A stretch of DNA of 41,971 nt from an uncultured Verrucomicrobiales bacterium (GTDB lineage: Bacteria; Verrucomicrobiota; Verrucomicrobiia; Verrucomicrobiales; DEV007), in NCBI GenBank assembly GCA_937922595.1, contig CALAIY010000035.1, positions 1 to 41,971 of the forward strand, written 5' to 3'. Position numbers and translations under genes: made by a program. Positions 7,766 to 15,868 of the stretch are shown one piece after another. Each line of letters opens with the position of its first letter. Within the stretch, counting starts at the first letter, position 1. Below the pieces are notes generated by a model that saw only the letters and a program-made list of their open reading frames with translations, had not been told where the DNA came from and did no database searches.

Positions 7766-8779
7766 TTACGAAGCGGGCGGGAGTCCTAGCAGCTTAGTGA
7801 CATGGGTGATTACTCGATCGAGATGATGAATCTGGTGGCCGTGCGTGGGAACGATGTAAGTGCTGGTCGGGGAGGTGTAGGCATCAGTGGAGCGCACGAT
7901 TCCATCACTAAAACTTCCGTCATCGAAGGTGAGCTTGCGGCCAAGGACTATGTGGACGGGAGTTTCCTTGGGGATTTTTTGTTTCGCCAGATTCGTGATG
8001 AATTCGGATGAAGAAGATAGGTCGGCGATGCCAGGCAAGCTAGATGCAATCTTGGCTTGATGAAGTGTTGCAAACCAATTGCCTGAAGCAGGGCTCGCGA
8101 GGAGGATGATCGATGCGATATCCTCGGATGAAAGGGGATCCGCCGCTGCAGCGAGTGCTAGTAGGCCTCCCATCGAGTGCCCTACGATCACTGCTTGGGC
8201 GCTGCCTCCTTCGAATGTATCTCCAAGATCAAGAATGAAGCGCCGTGCATTTGTTTCAAGTGGTGCACCGGTGGGGTAGCGATAGTGCCAAAGCGAATAC
8301 CGTGTGCGAAATTCTGGCGAAGTGAGGAATGCCGCGCTTAGCTTTTTCCAGGTGTGGGGCGATGAACCTAGTCCATGGACAAGGATAATGGGTGTTTTCC
8401 CCGGAGTGTCGGCGACGCGAATTAGGCGATCCTCAGGCGGGTATTTCTCCGGAACAAGGACGCCATTAATTCTGTCGCGGATTTCAGGGAGTGCTTGGAA
8501 GTAAGCGGCAAGCGGGGCGATGAAATCGGCGGCAAGTGTGGGATCCGCGTCGGGATCGAGTAGGAGCGTTTCACCTTCTGAAGAAACGGCGGTTTTCGTG
8601 GCAAACGCGTAGGCTTCATTGGGAATGATAACGGGCGTCCCCGCTCCTGCGCGTGCATTTCGCTGAAGCGGTGGAAGGATGGGGATTCTCTTTGCTAACT
8701 GCACTCCTTCGTGCCCTCCGAGATCGGGTGTTGAGCATGATGCCAACAAGGCGATGGAGGCAGAAAAAGTTGCGTGCAT
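7766..8779 (-). CDS. Alpha/beta hydrolase lipoprotein
   Basis: A 337-residue putative lipase/esterase. From ATG at 8779 the protein begins MHATFSASIALLASCSTPD, a lipoprotein signal with lipobox LLAS-C. This supports the start and predicts a lipid-anchored periplasmic or outer-membrane protein. The alpha/beta hydrolase core shows the oxyanion segment ILVHGLGSSPHTWKKL, the nucleophile elbow GHSMGGLLAL, a C-terminal YIVPTHGHQIHHLD carrying a His, and an Asp within the TFDDGSFSDGIV stretch. The chemistry is hydrolysis of an ester or amide; the substrate is unknown. It is convergent with the symporter gene (9-base gap). The frame extends to 8851 but the extra N terminus is basic and not conserved-looking. 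Confidence 0.88.
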   Translation of the reverse strand: MHATFSASIALLASCSTPDLGGHEGVQLAKRIPILPPLQRNARAGAGTPVIIPNEAYAFATKTAVSSEGETLLLDPDADPTLAADFIAPLAAYFQALPEIRDRINGVLVPEKYPPEDRLIRVADTPGKTPIILVHGLGSSPHTWKKLSAAFLTSPEFRTRYSLWHYRYPTGAPLETNARRFILDLGDTFEGGSAQAVIVGHSMGGLLALAAAADPLSSEDIASIILLASPASGNWFATLHQAKIASSLPGIADLSSSSEFITNLAKQKIPKETPVHIVLGRKLTFDDGSFSDGIVRSTDAYTSPTSTYIVPTHGHQIHHLDRVITHVTKLLGLPPAS

Positions 8780-8944
8780 TCGCGTGTATCTGGGACGCCT
8801 TAGGGGGCGCGTACTGCGCACTTTTTGAGGAGCATTTGAATTTTTTTCCATTCAGCGCCTACGATGAGGCTGGAGGTGCTCATAAGAAAACTCTAGTTTC
8901 CGAAAGTCCCATCTGGGTTTTAGGTGCGCGCCTACGATTCTAAG

Positions 8945-10396
8945 ATGCGCGATTTTATTACCAACCCTGCTTGGCAGGCCGAAGACCTGGGCCTGCCGCT
9001 TCCTGATTCAGAGCATTCAATTTCTGTGGCGATGCCACTTTGGGATCATGTCGTGGGCTACGAAAAAGAAGATCCTCAGATTCTGGAAAAACTCCAGTGT
9101 GGGTATCCACGGTTTTTTCTCCATCCACGTGTTCGCGAACTCAACGCCCGGCTTGAGGCAGAATATGCTAAGGGGGCGGGTGAATGTGCTCTCGCTTTTC
9201 CAGATCAGCGGGCGGCTGGCCGTGCTTTGAGATTTCTCGCAGAAAATAAGGGGCTAAATGGCGCTCGGATTGCTGCCGATGGGACGACGCTTATTACACC
9301 TGCGGATCAAAGGCGTGCGGCACTGGAATACTGGCGTTTTTCAGGTGAGATTGTAAGTAGTAGAGCGGCTGAGGTGGGTGGTGCTGTATCATCTCCTACT
9401 GGTGATCATGAAGAGGTGATTGGTCGTCTTGCTGCGCTTACTGGGCAGTCTACTGAGGATATCTTTCTGCTCCCTTCGGGGATGGCTGCGACATTTACTG
9501 TTCATAGAATGTTGCAAGACTTCGCACCGAAGCGTGGGCCGCTTCAGCTTGAGTTTCCTTATGTGGATGTGCTTAAGGTGCAATCCGAATTCGGCTGGGA
9601 AGGTGGCACTTTTGTGGCAAATGCGTCTTTTGCGGCGATTCTTGCGATTGAAAAGGAGCGCCCATGTGGGGTATTTTGTGAGCTCGCGAGTAATCCACTG
9701 ATGCGTAGTATCGACCTTGAGGAGCTGAGTAGGGCCTGCCGTGCCGCCGAAGTCCCGCTTGCGATTGATGATACCATCGCGACTTCAGTAAATGCCGATG
9801 TCTTCCCATTTGCTGATATCGTGACGACTAGTCTTACTAAATATTTTGCGGGCTCGGGAGATGTCCTCGCGGGCGCGATCATTATTAATCGCGCATCTCC
9901 CTTTTGTTCCAAAATGCGCGCTTGGCTTCGCCAGGAAGTTTCTTCTTTTGCGCTTCACCCTGCGGATGCGGCGGTGCTTGCTGCGGGATCACGTGATTTT
10001 TCGGAGCGAATGGTAGCGATTAATGAGAATGCGGAGGATTTGGTCGCTATGCTAGAGTCGCATCCAGCGATCGAGCACGTGTACTATCCGACGCGGGAGA
10101 CTCCCGCTTTCTACGATCAGATTCGCCGACCGAATGGTGGTGGTGGTGGTGGGCTTCTCAGCGTTATTCTCAAGGATGCCGCTGTGGCTGCTCCGAAGTT
10201 TTACGATAGCCTTCGTGTGTCCAAGGGGCCGAGCTTTGGAACACGGTTTACGCTAGCGTGTCCATATACGCTCCTTGCTCATTACCCTGAGCTTGATTGG
10301 GCTGAATCTTGTGGCGTAAGCCGCTGGCTTGTGCGCGTAGGAGTCGGGCTCGAGACGGATTTGATCGAGCGCTTCGAGAAAGCGCTAGAATCCTAG
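8945..10396 (+). CDS. Fungal-type cystathionine gamma-synthase (PLP, Cys/Met metabolism)
   Basis: PLP enzyme of 483 residues that would join an activated homoserine ester and cysteine to make cystathionine (transsulfuration toward methionine). The PLP lysine lies in TTSLTKYFAGSGDVLAGA (about residue 299). The cofactor Asp is in LAIDDTIATS, and LLPSGMAATFTVHR carries the Gly-Met that stacks near PLP. The roughly 150-residue N-terminal part (LPDSEHSISVAMPLWDHVVG, YEKEDPQIL, GYPRFFLHPRV) is not found in ordinary bacterial MetB of about 390 residues. It matches the pattern I know from fungal STR2/met-7 type enzymes. ATG at 8945 is chosen; GTG at 8924 is possible. A direct repeat GCGCCTACGAT (8855 and 8928) sits in its upstream region. 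It is monocistronic and convergent with ilvB. Confidence 0.85.
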   Translation: MRDFITNPAWQAEDLGLPLPDSEHSISVAMPLWDHVVGYEKEDPQILEKLQCGYPRFFLHPRVRELNARLEAEYAKGAGECALAFPDQRAAGRALRFLAENKGLNGARIAADGTTLITPADQRRAALEYWRFSGEIVSSRAAEVGGAVSSPTGDHEEVIGRLAALTGQSTEDIFLLPSGMAATFTVHRMLQDFAPKRGPLQLEFPYVDVLKVQSEFGWEGGTFVANASFAAILAIEKERPCGVFCELASNPLMRSIDLEELSRACRAAEVPLAIDDTIATSVNADVFPFADIVTTSLTKYFAGSGDVLAGAIIINRASPFCSKMRAWLRQEVSSFALHPADAAVLAAGSRDFSERMVAINENAEDLVAMLESHPAIEHVYYPTRETPAFYDQIRRPNGGGGGGLLSVILKDAAVAAPKFYDSLRVSKGPSFGTRFTLACPYTLLAHYPELDWAESCGVSRWLVRVGVGLETDLIERFEKALES

Positions 10397-10402
10397 CGCT
10401 TT
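10379..10402. terminator. Perfect 10-bp hairpin across the stop codon, possible bidirectional terminator
   Basis: AAAGCGCTAG, loop AATC, then CTAGCGCTTT form a perfect stem between two convergent genes. The stop codon TAG (10394-10396) of the cystathionine synthase gene lies inside the 3' arm. The A/T ends of the stem give short T-runs on both strands (TTTC on plus, TTTCTC on minus), so it could terminate both transcripts. It is weaker than the terminator at 3783. Confidence 0.6.
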
Positions 10403-10438
10403 CTGAAGCGGGAATACTTCGGCGTGTGCCGAAACTGC

Positions 10439-12307
10439 TTAGAGTGCAGTGGGGATATTGATCTCGTGACGCTTCTCCATGAAGGGCTCGGTGATAATAT
10501 CCTTGTAGGTCATACCGCCGGGGATCATCGGGAGCACGTGCTCAGTGTAGGGAACCATGACTTCAAGTACAACTGCCTCTTTCGCGGCGACAAACCACTC
10601 CATTGCTGCAGCGAGGTCTTTCTTGTGAATTACACGACGGCATTCTACACGGAACCCAGCACACATGGTGGGGTAATCGGGGAAGATTTTGGACTCGTCC
10701 TTGTGGGTCGGATCGTAGCCATCATCGGGATCGGCGAGGAATGTCTGGGCGCGGTTTGAATCGTATTTAAGATCCTCCCACTGCACCACCATGCCAAGAT
10801 GTTGATTATTGAGTACTAGCGCCTTAGCTGCCAATTTTTCTACTTTTGCGCAAGCAAGCTCCTGAATGTTCATCAGGAAGGATCCGTCGCCATCGATATC
10901 GATTACGTTTGCATCAGGGAACGCTGCGCAAACTCCCATCGCCGCAGGGTAGCCGTAGCCCATTGATCCGAGACCGGCTGAAGTAATGAAGCGGCGCGGC
11001 TTATCGTATTCATACCACTGGCCAGCCCACATCTGGTGCTGGCCGACGCCGGTGGTGATGTAAGTCTCGCGAGGATCCTTTTGGCACGCTTTGTAGAGCT
11101 CCTGAATTGCATACTGCGGCTGGATGTGCTCGTCCGAATCTTGGTATTTCATCGGCGAGTCCTTTTTCCAGGTCGCGATTTGTTCATACCAAGCGGGGAA
11201 AGCATCGAAGCCAGCCTTCTTCCGCTCGTGGCCGGCGTCGGCGAGGAGTTGGTTAAGGCGAGCGAGGGCTTCTTTGACGTTTGCGATGATCGGAAGGCGA
11301 ACCGACTTGTTTTTATTGATCTCGCTGTTGTCGATATCGATATGGATAATCGTTCCGTGCTCGGCAAATTTTTCGACTTTGCCAGTCACGCGGTCATCAA
11401 AGCGAACGCCAAGGGCGAGAAGAACATCCGCCTCGTTTACCGCGTTATTCGCGTAGACGGTGCCATGCATTCCTAGCCACTTGAGAGACATCTCGTGAGT
11501 TTCTGGGAAACAGCCAACGCCCATCAGCGTAGTCGCTACGGGGATTCCGCTGCGCTCCACGAATTCCATAAGCTCCTCGTGTGCTTCGGAAGAAATAATT
11601 CCACCACCACAGTAAATCATCGGGCGTTTCGCATCTTTTACGAAGCCAAGAAGTTCATTGAGTGCGACTTCATCGAGTTCGCGCTCTGGAGTGTAGCCGC
11701 GAAGGTTGATGGAATCAGGGAAAACAGGTTGGGCTTTGCCTTCCTGCACGTCCTTAGGCATATCAATTACCACGGGGCCCGGGCGGCCGGTCTGGGCGAT
11801 GTGGAATGCCTCTTTCACCACACGTGGGATATCATTGATATCCGTGACCAGATACGAGTGCTTCACGCAGGGAAGCGTCATTCCGTAAAAATCGGTTTCT
11901 TGGAAAGCACCGCGTCCGATCATGAATGTGGGCACCTGGCCGGAGATTACTACGAGAGGTGTCGAATCGAGGAATGCATCAGCGATCGCTGTCACCATAT
12001 TGGTCGCGCCTGGGCCGGAAGTTCCCATACAGACGCCGGCGCGTCCCGTCGCCCGAGCGTAGCCTTCGGCTGCAAAACTGCCGCCTTGTTCGTGACGGGG
12101 AAGGATCGTGCGGATTGCGGAACTCTTCGAAAGAGCCTGGTGGATCGGCATGCTGGCTCCTCCGGGATAGGCGAAAATTGTATCCACACCTTCGCGCTCC
12201 ATGGCTTCGACCAAGATTTCGGCACCAGTCATTGCTGCTCCAAGATTCGTGTTAGCGGGGGAAGGTTGGTCGGCATTTGCCGGGGCGGATTCTGTCTGTG
12301 AACTCAT
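10439..12307 (-). CDS. ilvB: Acetolactate synthase large subunit
   Basis: Thiamine-diphosphate enzyme of 622 residues making acetolactate or acetohydroxybutyrate, the first common step of valine, leucine and isoleucine synthesis. The N-terminal PYR domain has the catalytic Glu (E73) in ILPRHEQGGSFAAEGYARAT and the SGPGATN motif. The central domain shows PMIYCGGGI and the FAD/quinone-binding region around LALGVRFDDRVTGKV. The C-terminal PP domain has GDGSFLMNIQELA and ALVLNNQHLGMVVQWEDL (Mg2+/ThDP motif). A non-conserved lead of about 25 residues (MSSQTESAPANADQPSPANT) precedes TGAEILVEAME. No ilvN regulatory subunit follows: the next gene is convergent. The leader before ATG is C/T-rich with no Shine-Dalgarno sequence. 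It is divergent from polX. Confidence 0.96.
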   Translation of the reverse strand: MSSQTESAPANADQPSPANTNLGAAMTGAEILVEAMEREGVDTIFAYPGGASMPIHQALSKSSAIRTILPRHEQGGSFAAEGYARATGRAGVCMGTSGPGATNMVTAIADAFLDSTPLVVISGQVPTFMIGRGAFQETDFYGMTLPCVKHSYLVTDINDIPRVVKEAFHIAQTGRPGPVVIDMPKDVQEGKAQPVFPDSINLRGYTPERELDEVALNELLGFVKDAKRPMIYCGGGIISSEAHEELMEFVERSGIPVATTLMGVGCFPETHEMSLKWLGMHGTVYANNAVNEADVLLALGVRFDDRVTGKVEKFAEHGTIIHIDIDNSEINKNKSVRLPIIANVKEALARLNQLLADAGHERKKAGFDAFPAWYEQIATWKKDSPMKYQDSDEHIQPQYAIQELYKACQKDPRETYITTGVGQHQMWAGQWYEYDKPRRFITSAGLGSMGYGYPAAMGVCAAFPDANVIDIDGDGSFLMNIQELACAKVEKLAAKALVLNNQHLGMVVQWEDLKYDSNRAQTFLADPDDGYDPTHKDESKIFPDYPTMCAGFRVECRRVIHKKDLAAAMEWFVAAKEAVVLEVMVPYTEHVLPMIPGGMTYKDIITEPFMEKRHEINIPTAL

Positions 12308-12401
12308 GAGGGGCGGCGAAGGTGGTTGCTATTCGCGGATTTTCAAGCTAGGCGCTCCACAGCGTCGGATCAACCTCTCGTCGCTACTTCCCCGCCCACA
12401 A

Positions 12402-14138
12402 ATGCCCGACCGCGAAGCCACCGCCGCCATCCTCGATGAGATTGCCCTTCTCATGGAACTCAAAGGGGAAAATCCCTTTAAAACGCGCGCCTACAAGACA
12501 GGAGCCGAAATCGTCCGCACCCACTCGGGCGATATCATGAAGCTCGCTGCTGAGGGCGACCTCAAGGGCATCAAAGGTATCGGCGATGCCCTCGCTCAGA
12601 AGCTCAACGAGATTGCCACCACCGAAAAGCTCGAGTTCCACCAAAATCTTCGCGCCGAATTTCCTGAAGGTCTTTTCGATCTCTTCGAAATTCAGGGGCT
12701 TGGGGCCAAGAAAATCAAAGCCCTCCATGACAAGCTCGCCGTCAGCTCCATTGCTGATCTCAAAACGGTTTGTGAAGATGGTCGCGTCGCTGAACTCTCC
12801 GGATTTGGCAAAAAAACCGCCGAAAAAGTCCTCGAAGCCATCGCCTATCGGGAATCGAATGCCGGTCGTTTCCGCCAAAATGAAGTGGCCGCCAGCGTCG
12901 AGCTGATCGAAGAATTTCTCCGCGCTCACCCCCATGTGAGCCGCGTAAGTGTCGCTGGCTCGTATCGCCGGGGAAAAGAGACTCTCCATGACCTCGATTT
13001 CATCGTTGCGACTAAGAAGCCTCAAGACGTGCTCGACGCCTTCGTCTCCGCAGACTTCGTCGAAAAAATCGTCGTCCACGGAAAGACGAAAGCCAGCGTC
13101 CATCTGAAAGACCAGGGGATCCCCGCGGATCTCCGCGCGGTCGACAACGAATCCTTTCCCTTTGCCCTGCAATATTTCACCGGCAGCAAAGAGCACAATG
13201 TCGCCCTCCGCGGCCGCGCCCTAAAACACGGTTTCACCCTCAACGAATACCGCCTCGCGCCCACCGATGAATCCGCAGCTCCGCTGGAAACACTCCCCGA
13301 CGAGGCCGACATCTATCACAAGCTCGGCCTCCCACCCATCGATCCAGCGCTGCGCGAAAACACCGGCGAAATCGAAGCTGCCGAGGATGGGAATCTCCCG
13401 AACCTCGTAACCCTCGAAAACCTCCGCGGCACGTTTCACAACCACACCACCGCCTCCGACGGCAAAGCCTCCCTCGCCGAGATGGCCGCTGCCGCCCAGG
13501 ATCTTGGCCTCCAATACCTCGGCATCGCAGATCACTCCAAAGCCTCCTTCCAAGCCAATGGCCTCGACGAAGCGCGCCTGGAAAAACAGGTAGAAGAGAT
13601 CGCCGCGCTCAATGCCGGATTCGACGATTTCCGCCTCTTCTCCGGCACCGAGTGCGATATCCTCAAAGATGGCAGCCTCGACTTCTCCGACGCCACACTC
13701 GCCAGCCTCGATTACGTCGTCGCCAGCATTCACAATGCCTTCACCCTTTCCGAAAAAGACATGACGGCGCGCATCATTCGCGCCATCGAAAATCCTCACG
13801 TCACCATGCTCGGCCACCTCACTGGCCGTCTCCTTTTAAAACGCGAACCCTACGCCGTAGACATCCCTGCCGTCATCGAGGCCGCCGCCGCCACCGGCAC
13901 GATCATCGAACTCAACGCCAGCCCCTGGCGCCTCGACATGGACTGGCGTTGGTGGAAGCTCGCCAAAGAAAAAGGCGTGAAGACCTCCATTAATCCCGAC
14001 GCCCATAGCCCCGAAGGCCTACAAAATCTTTTCTACGGCGTCCGTGCCGCTCGCAAAGGTTGGCTAGAGCGCAGCGACGTCATTAACTGCCTCCCGCTAG
14101 GCCAAATCGAAGCCGCGCTCGCGCGCAAATGCTCATGA
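12402..14138 (+). CDS. polX: DNA polymerase X / PHP nuclease PolX
   Basis: Family X DNA polymerase fused to a PHP exonuclease domain, for gap filling in base excision repair. The 578 residues are typical of bacterial PolX. Helix-hairpin-helix regions include LKGIKGIGDALAQKLNEI near 50-67 and EIQGLGAKKIKALHDKL near 98-114. The polymerase metal site is in AGSYRRGKETLHDLDFIVAT (about 185-204, DLD with two Asp). The C-terminal PHP domain starts at GTFHNHTTASDGKASLAEMA (about 344-363) and has GIADHSK, SIHNAF and INPDAHS metal ligands. ATG at 12402 fits the family N terminus MPDREATAAILDEIALLMEL. The frame extends to 12201 inside the divergent ilvB gene and is rejected. plsY overlaps its end. Confidence 0.96.
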   Translation: MPDREATAAILDEIALLMELKGENPFKTRAYKTGAEIVRTHSGDIMKLAAEGDLKGIKGIGDALAQKLNEIATTEKLEFHQNLRAEFPEGLFDLFEIQGLGAKKIKALHDKLAVSSIADLKTVCEDGRVAELSGFGKKTAEKVLEAIAYRESNAGRFRQNEVAASVELIEEFLRAHPHVSRVSVAGSYRRGKETLHDLDFIVATKKPQDVLDAFVSADFVEKIVVHGKTKASVHLKDQGIPADLRAVDNESFPFALQYFTGSKEHNVALRGRALKHGFTLNEYRLAPTDESAAPLETLPDEADIYHKLGLPPIDPALRENTGEIEAAEDGNLPNLVTLENLRGTFHNHTTASDGKASLAEMAAAAQDLGLQYLGIADHSKASFQANGLDEARLEKQVEEIAALNAGFDDFRLFSGTECDILKDGSLDFSDATLASLDYVVASIHNAFTLSEKDMTARIIRAIENPHVTMLGHLTGRLLLKREPYAVDIPAVIEAAAATGTIIELNASPWRLDMDWRWWKLAKEKGVKTSINPDAHSPEGLQNLFYGVRAARKGWLERSDVINCLPLGQIEAALARKCS

Positions 14139-14746
14139 CCGAACTCCTCGTCCTCCTCGCCGCCTATATCATCGGAGCCACTCCCTTCGGCTACTTCGCC
14201 GGACGCCTCAAAGGCATCGACATCCGTGAGCATGGCAGCGGAAATATCGGAGCCACCAATGTCCTTCGCACCCTCGGCAAAAGCGTCGGCATCCCCGTCT
14301 TCGTCCTCGATGTGCTCAAAGGAGCCATCCCCGTAATTATCGCCCAGCAGCTCTTCCCGGAATCTGATATGATTGCCGTCCTTGCCGCGCTTGGAGCAAT
14401 CCTCGGCCACACCTTCACCTTCTGGCTTCGCTTCAAAGGTGGCAAAGGCGTCGCCACCTCCGGTGGAGCCATTCTTGCACTCGTCCCGCTCGCATTACTC
14501 GGCGGCCTCATCGCCTGGCTCGCGGTTTTTTATTCCACCCGCTACGTCGCCCTCGCCTCCATTGTCGCAGCCGTTGCCATCCCCGTCGTCGTCGGCATCC
14601 AAGCGCTCATCTGGCAAACGACCGGTTTTTCCCTGCTTATCTTCTCGGTAATCGTAGGCGCGTTAGTCATCTGGCGTCACCGCTCAAACATCACACGCCT
14701 CATGGATGGCACCGAACACAAATTCACCAGGACGAAGAAAAACTAG
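14135..14746 (+). CDS. plsY: Acyl-phosphate:glycerol-3-phosphate acyltransferase PlsY
   Basis: Inner-membrane enzyme of 203 residues that acylates glycerol-3-phosphate with acyl phosphate to make lysophosphatidic acid. Conserved motifs are visible: the GATPFGYFAGRLKGIDIREH region with GSGNIGATNVLRTLGK right after it (motif 1, about 12-44), FKGGKGVATSGG (glycine-rich G3P loop, about 100-111) and VIWRHRSNITRLMDGTEHKF near the C terminus. Five or so hydrophobic segments are present. I chose ATG at 14135, which overlaps the polX stop as ATGA; ATG at 14129 is possible. The following gpsA makes its substrate, so the pair forms a short pathway unit. Confidence 0.96.
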   Translation: MTELLVLLAAYIIGATPFGYFAGRLKGIDIREHGSGNIGATNVLRTLGKSVGIPVFVLDVLKGAIPVIIAQQLFPESDMIAVLAALGAILGHTFTFWLRFKGGKGVATSGGAILALVPLALLGGLIAWLAVFYSTRYVALASIVAAVAIPVVVGIQALIWQTTGFSLLIFSVIVGALVIWRHRSNITRLMDGTEHKFTRTKKN

Positions 14747-14747
14747 A

Positions 14748-15773
14748 ATGCAGACCATTACGGAAAACCCCAAAGCTCCCATCGGTGTGCTAGGCGCGGG
14801 AGGGTGGGGGACAGCCCTTGCCGTCCTCGCCGCCGAAAGCGAACGCGAAACGCTCCTCTGGGGCCGCGAGGACGCCCTCGCCAAAGCCATCAACACCACC
14901 CACGAAAACCCCAAATACCTCGCCGGGGCGAAACTCCCCCCAAGCCTCCGCGCCACCACCAGCGCGCACGATCTCACCCGCTGCGCCGCCATCCTCGTCG
15001 TCGTCCCATCCCGCGCCGTCCGCCCAGTCCTTGGAGCGCTCGCCGATTCCAAATCCATCGCCCCCGGCGTTCCCATCGTCGCCTGCTCCAAAGGCATCGA
15101 AAAAGGCACCGGAAAACGCATGAGCGAAATCGCCGAAGAGATCTTCCCGGAAAACCCCACCGCCGTCCTCTCCGGCCCCAATCACGCCGAAGAAATCGCC
15201 CACCGTCTCGCCGCCGCCGCCGTCATCGGTTGTAAAGATCACGATGTCGCCGTGGCACTTCAGCAAGCGCTCAGCACCCCATGGTTTCGCTTCTACACCA
15301 GCAAAGACGTCGCCGGAATTGAATGGTCTGGAGCCGCTAAAAACGTCTTCGCCATCTGCGCCGGCATCGCCGGAGGCCTCGGCCTTGGCGATAATGCCAA
15401 AGCCGCCATGGTCACCCGAGGCCTCGCCGAAATGGGGCGCCTCGCCAAAGCCGCCGGAGGCCATCCCGAGACCATCCAAGGCCTCAGTGGAGTCGGCGAC
15501 CTCATCGTCACCTGCTACTCCGAGCACAGCCGCAACAACCGCTTCGGAAAACTCCTCGGCCAAGGCAAGACCACCCAGCAAGCGCTCGAAGAAATGGGCA
15601 CCACGCCAGAAGGCCTCCCCAATACCGAGACCATCTACGAATCCGCCCGCCGCTCAAGTCTTCGCACCCCCATCATCGACGCCGCCTACGACGTCCTCTA
15701 CGCCGGGAAATCTGCCCGAGAAGCCGTCACAGGATTACTCAGCCGTGATCCGCGCCCAGAAGTCGATGCATAG
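14748..15773 (+). CDS. gpsA: Glycerol-3-phosphate dehydrogenase [NAD(P)+]
   Basis: Reduces dihydroxyacetone phosphate to sn-glycerol-3-phosphate, the backbone used by PlsY. The 341-residue protein has the Rossmann motif VLGAGGWGTALAVL (about 14-27) and VVVPSRAVRPVLGAL. SKGIEKGTGKRMSEI and LSGPNHAEEIAHRL follow, then the catalytic-lysine region WSGAAKNVFAICAGIAGGLG (about 200-219) and GLSGVGDLIVTCYS with SRNNRFGKLLG. The start ATG lies 1 base after the plsY stop. An A/G-rich stretch (GACGAAGAAAAACTAGA) precedes it, and the plsY-gpsA spacing suggests coupling. Codons are strongly C-ending. Confidence 0.97.
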   Translation: MQTITENPKAPIGVLGAGGWGTALAVLAAESERETLLWGREDALAKAINTTHENPKYLAGAKLPPSLRATTSAHDLTRCAAILVVVPSRAVRPVLGALADSKSIAPGVPIVACSKGIEKGTGKRMSEIAEEIFPENPTAVLSGPNHAEEIAHRLAAAAVIGCKDHDVAVALQQALSTPWFRFYTSKDVAGIEWSGAAKNVFAICAGIAGGLGLGDNAKAAMVTRGLAEMGRLAKAAGGHPETIQGLSGVGDLIVTCYSEHSRNNRFGKLLGQGKTTQQALEEMGTTPEGLPNTETIYESARRSSLRTPIIDAAYDVLYAGKSAREAVTGLLSRDPRPEVDA

Positions 15774-15846
15774 CATAGAGGCAAAATGCGCATCCAAGAC
15801 AGAGCGCGCGGATGGATGATTAAGGCTTGTTAAATAGGCGCTTATA

Positions 15847-15860
15847 TGTTCAATAGAACA
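15847..15860 (+). promoter_or_regulatory. Putative LexA (SOS) box TGTTC-AATA-GAACA
   Basis: A perfect palindrome TGTTC-N4-GAACA lies 9 bases before the ATG of the radical SAM gene (15869). This is the motif form I recall being reported for LexA of Verrucomicrobia (from memory). A weak -10-like TATATG (15843-15848) precedes it, so a bound repressor would cover the transcription start. I found no second full copy by eye in the window. The match is exact but short; damage regulation is an inference. Confidence 0.65.
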
Positions 15861-15868
15861 AATAAGCA

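Noticed and set aside
11495..12301. A 268-codon frame opposite ilvB
   Set aside because: Antisense of a well-conserved ThDP enzyme; no motif.
12201..12401. N-terminal extension of polX into the ilvB gene
   Set aside because: The extension lies inside the divergent ilvB coding sequence and carries no conserved residues; the family N terminus begins at 12402.
12384..13196. A 270-codon frame on the minus strand opposite polX
   Set aside because: Shadow of polX produced by its codon bias; polX shows complete catalytic motifs.
14790..15581. A 263-codon frame on the minus strand opposite gpsA
   Set aside because: Gly/Asp/Glu-rich antisense shadow; gpsA is intact on the other strand.
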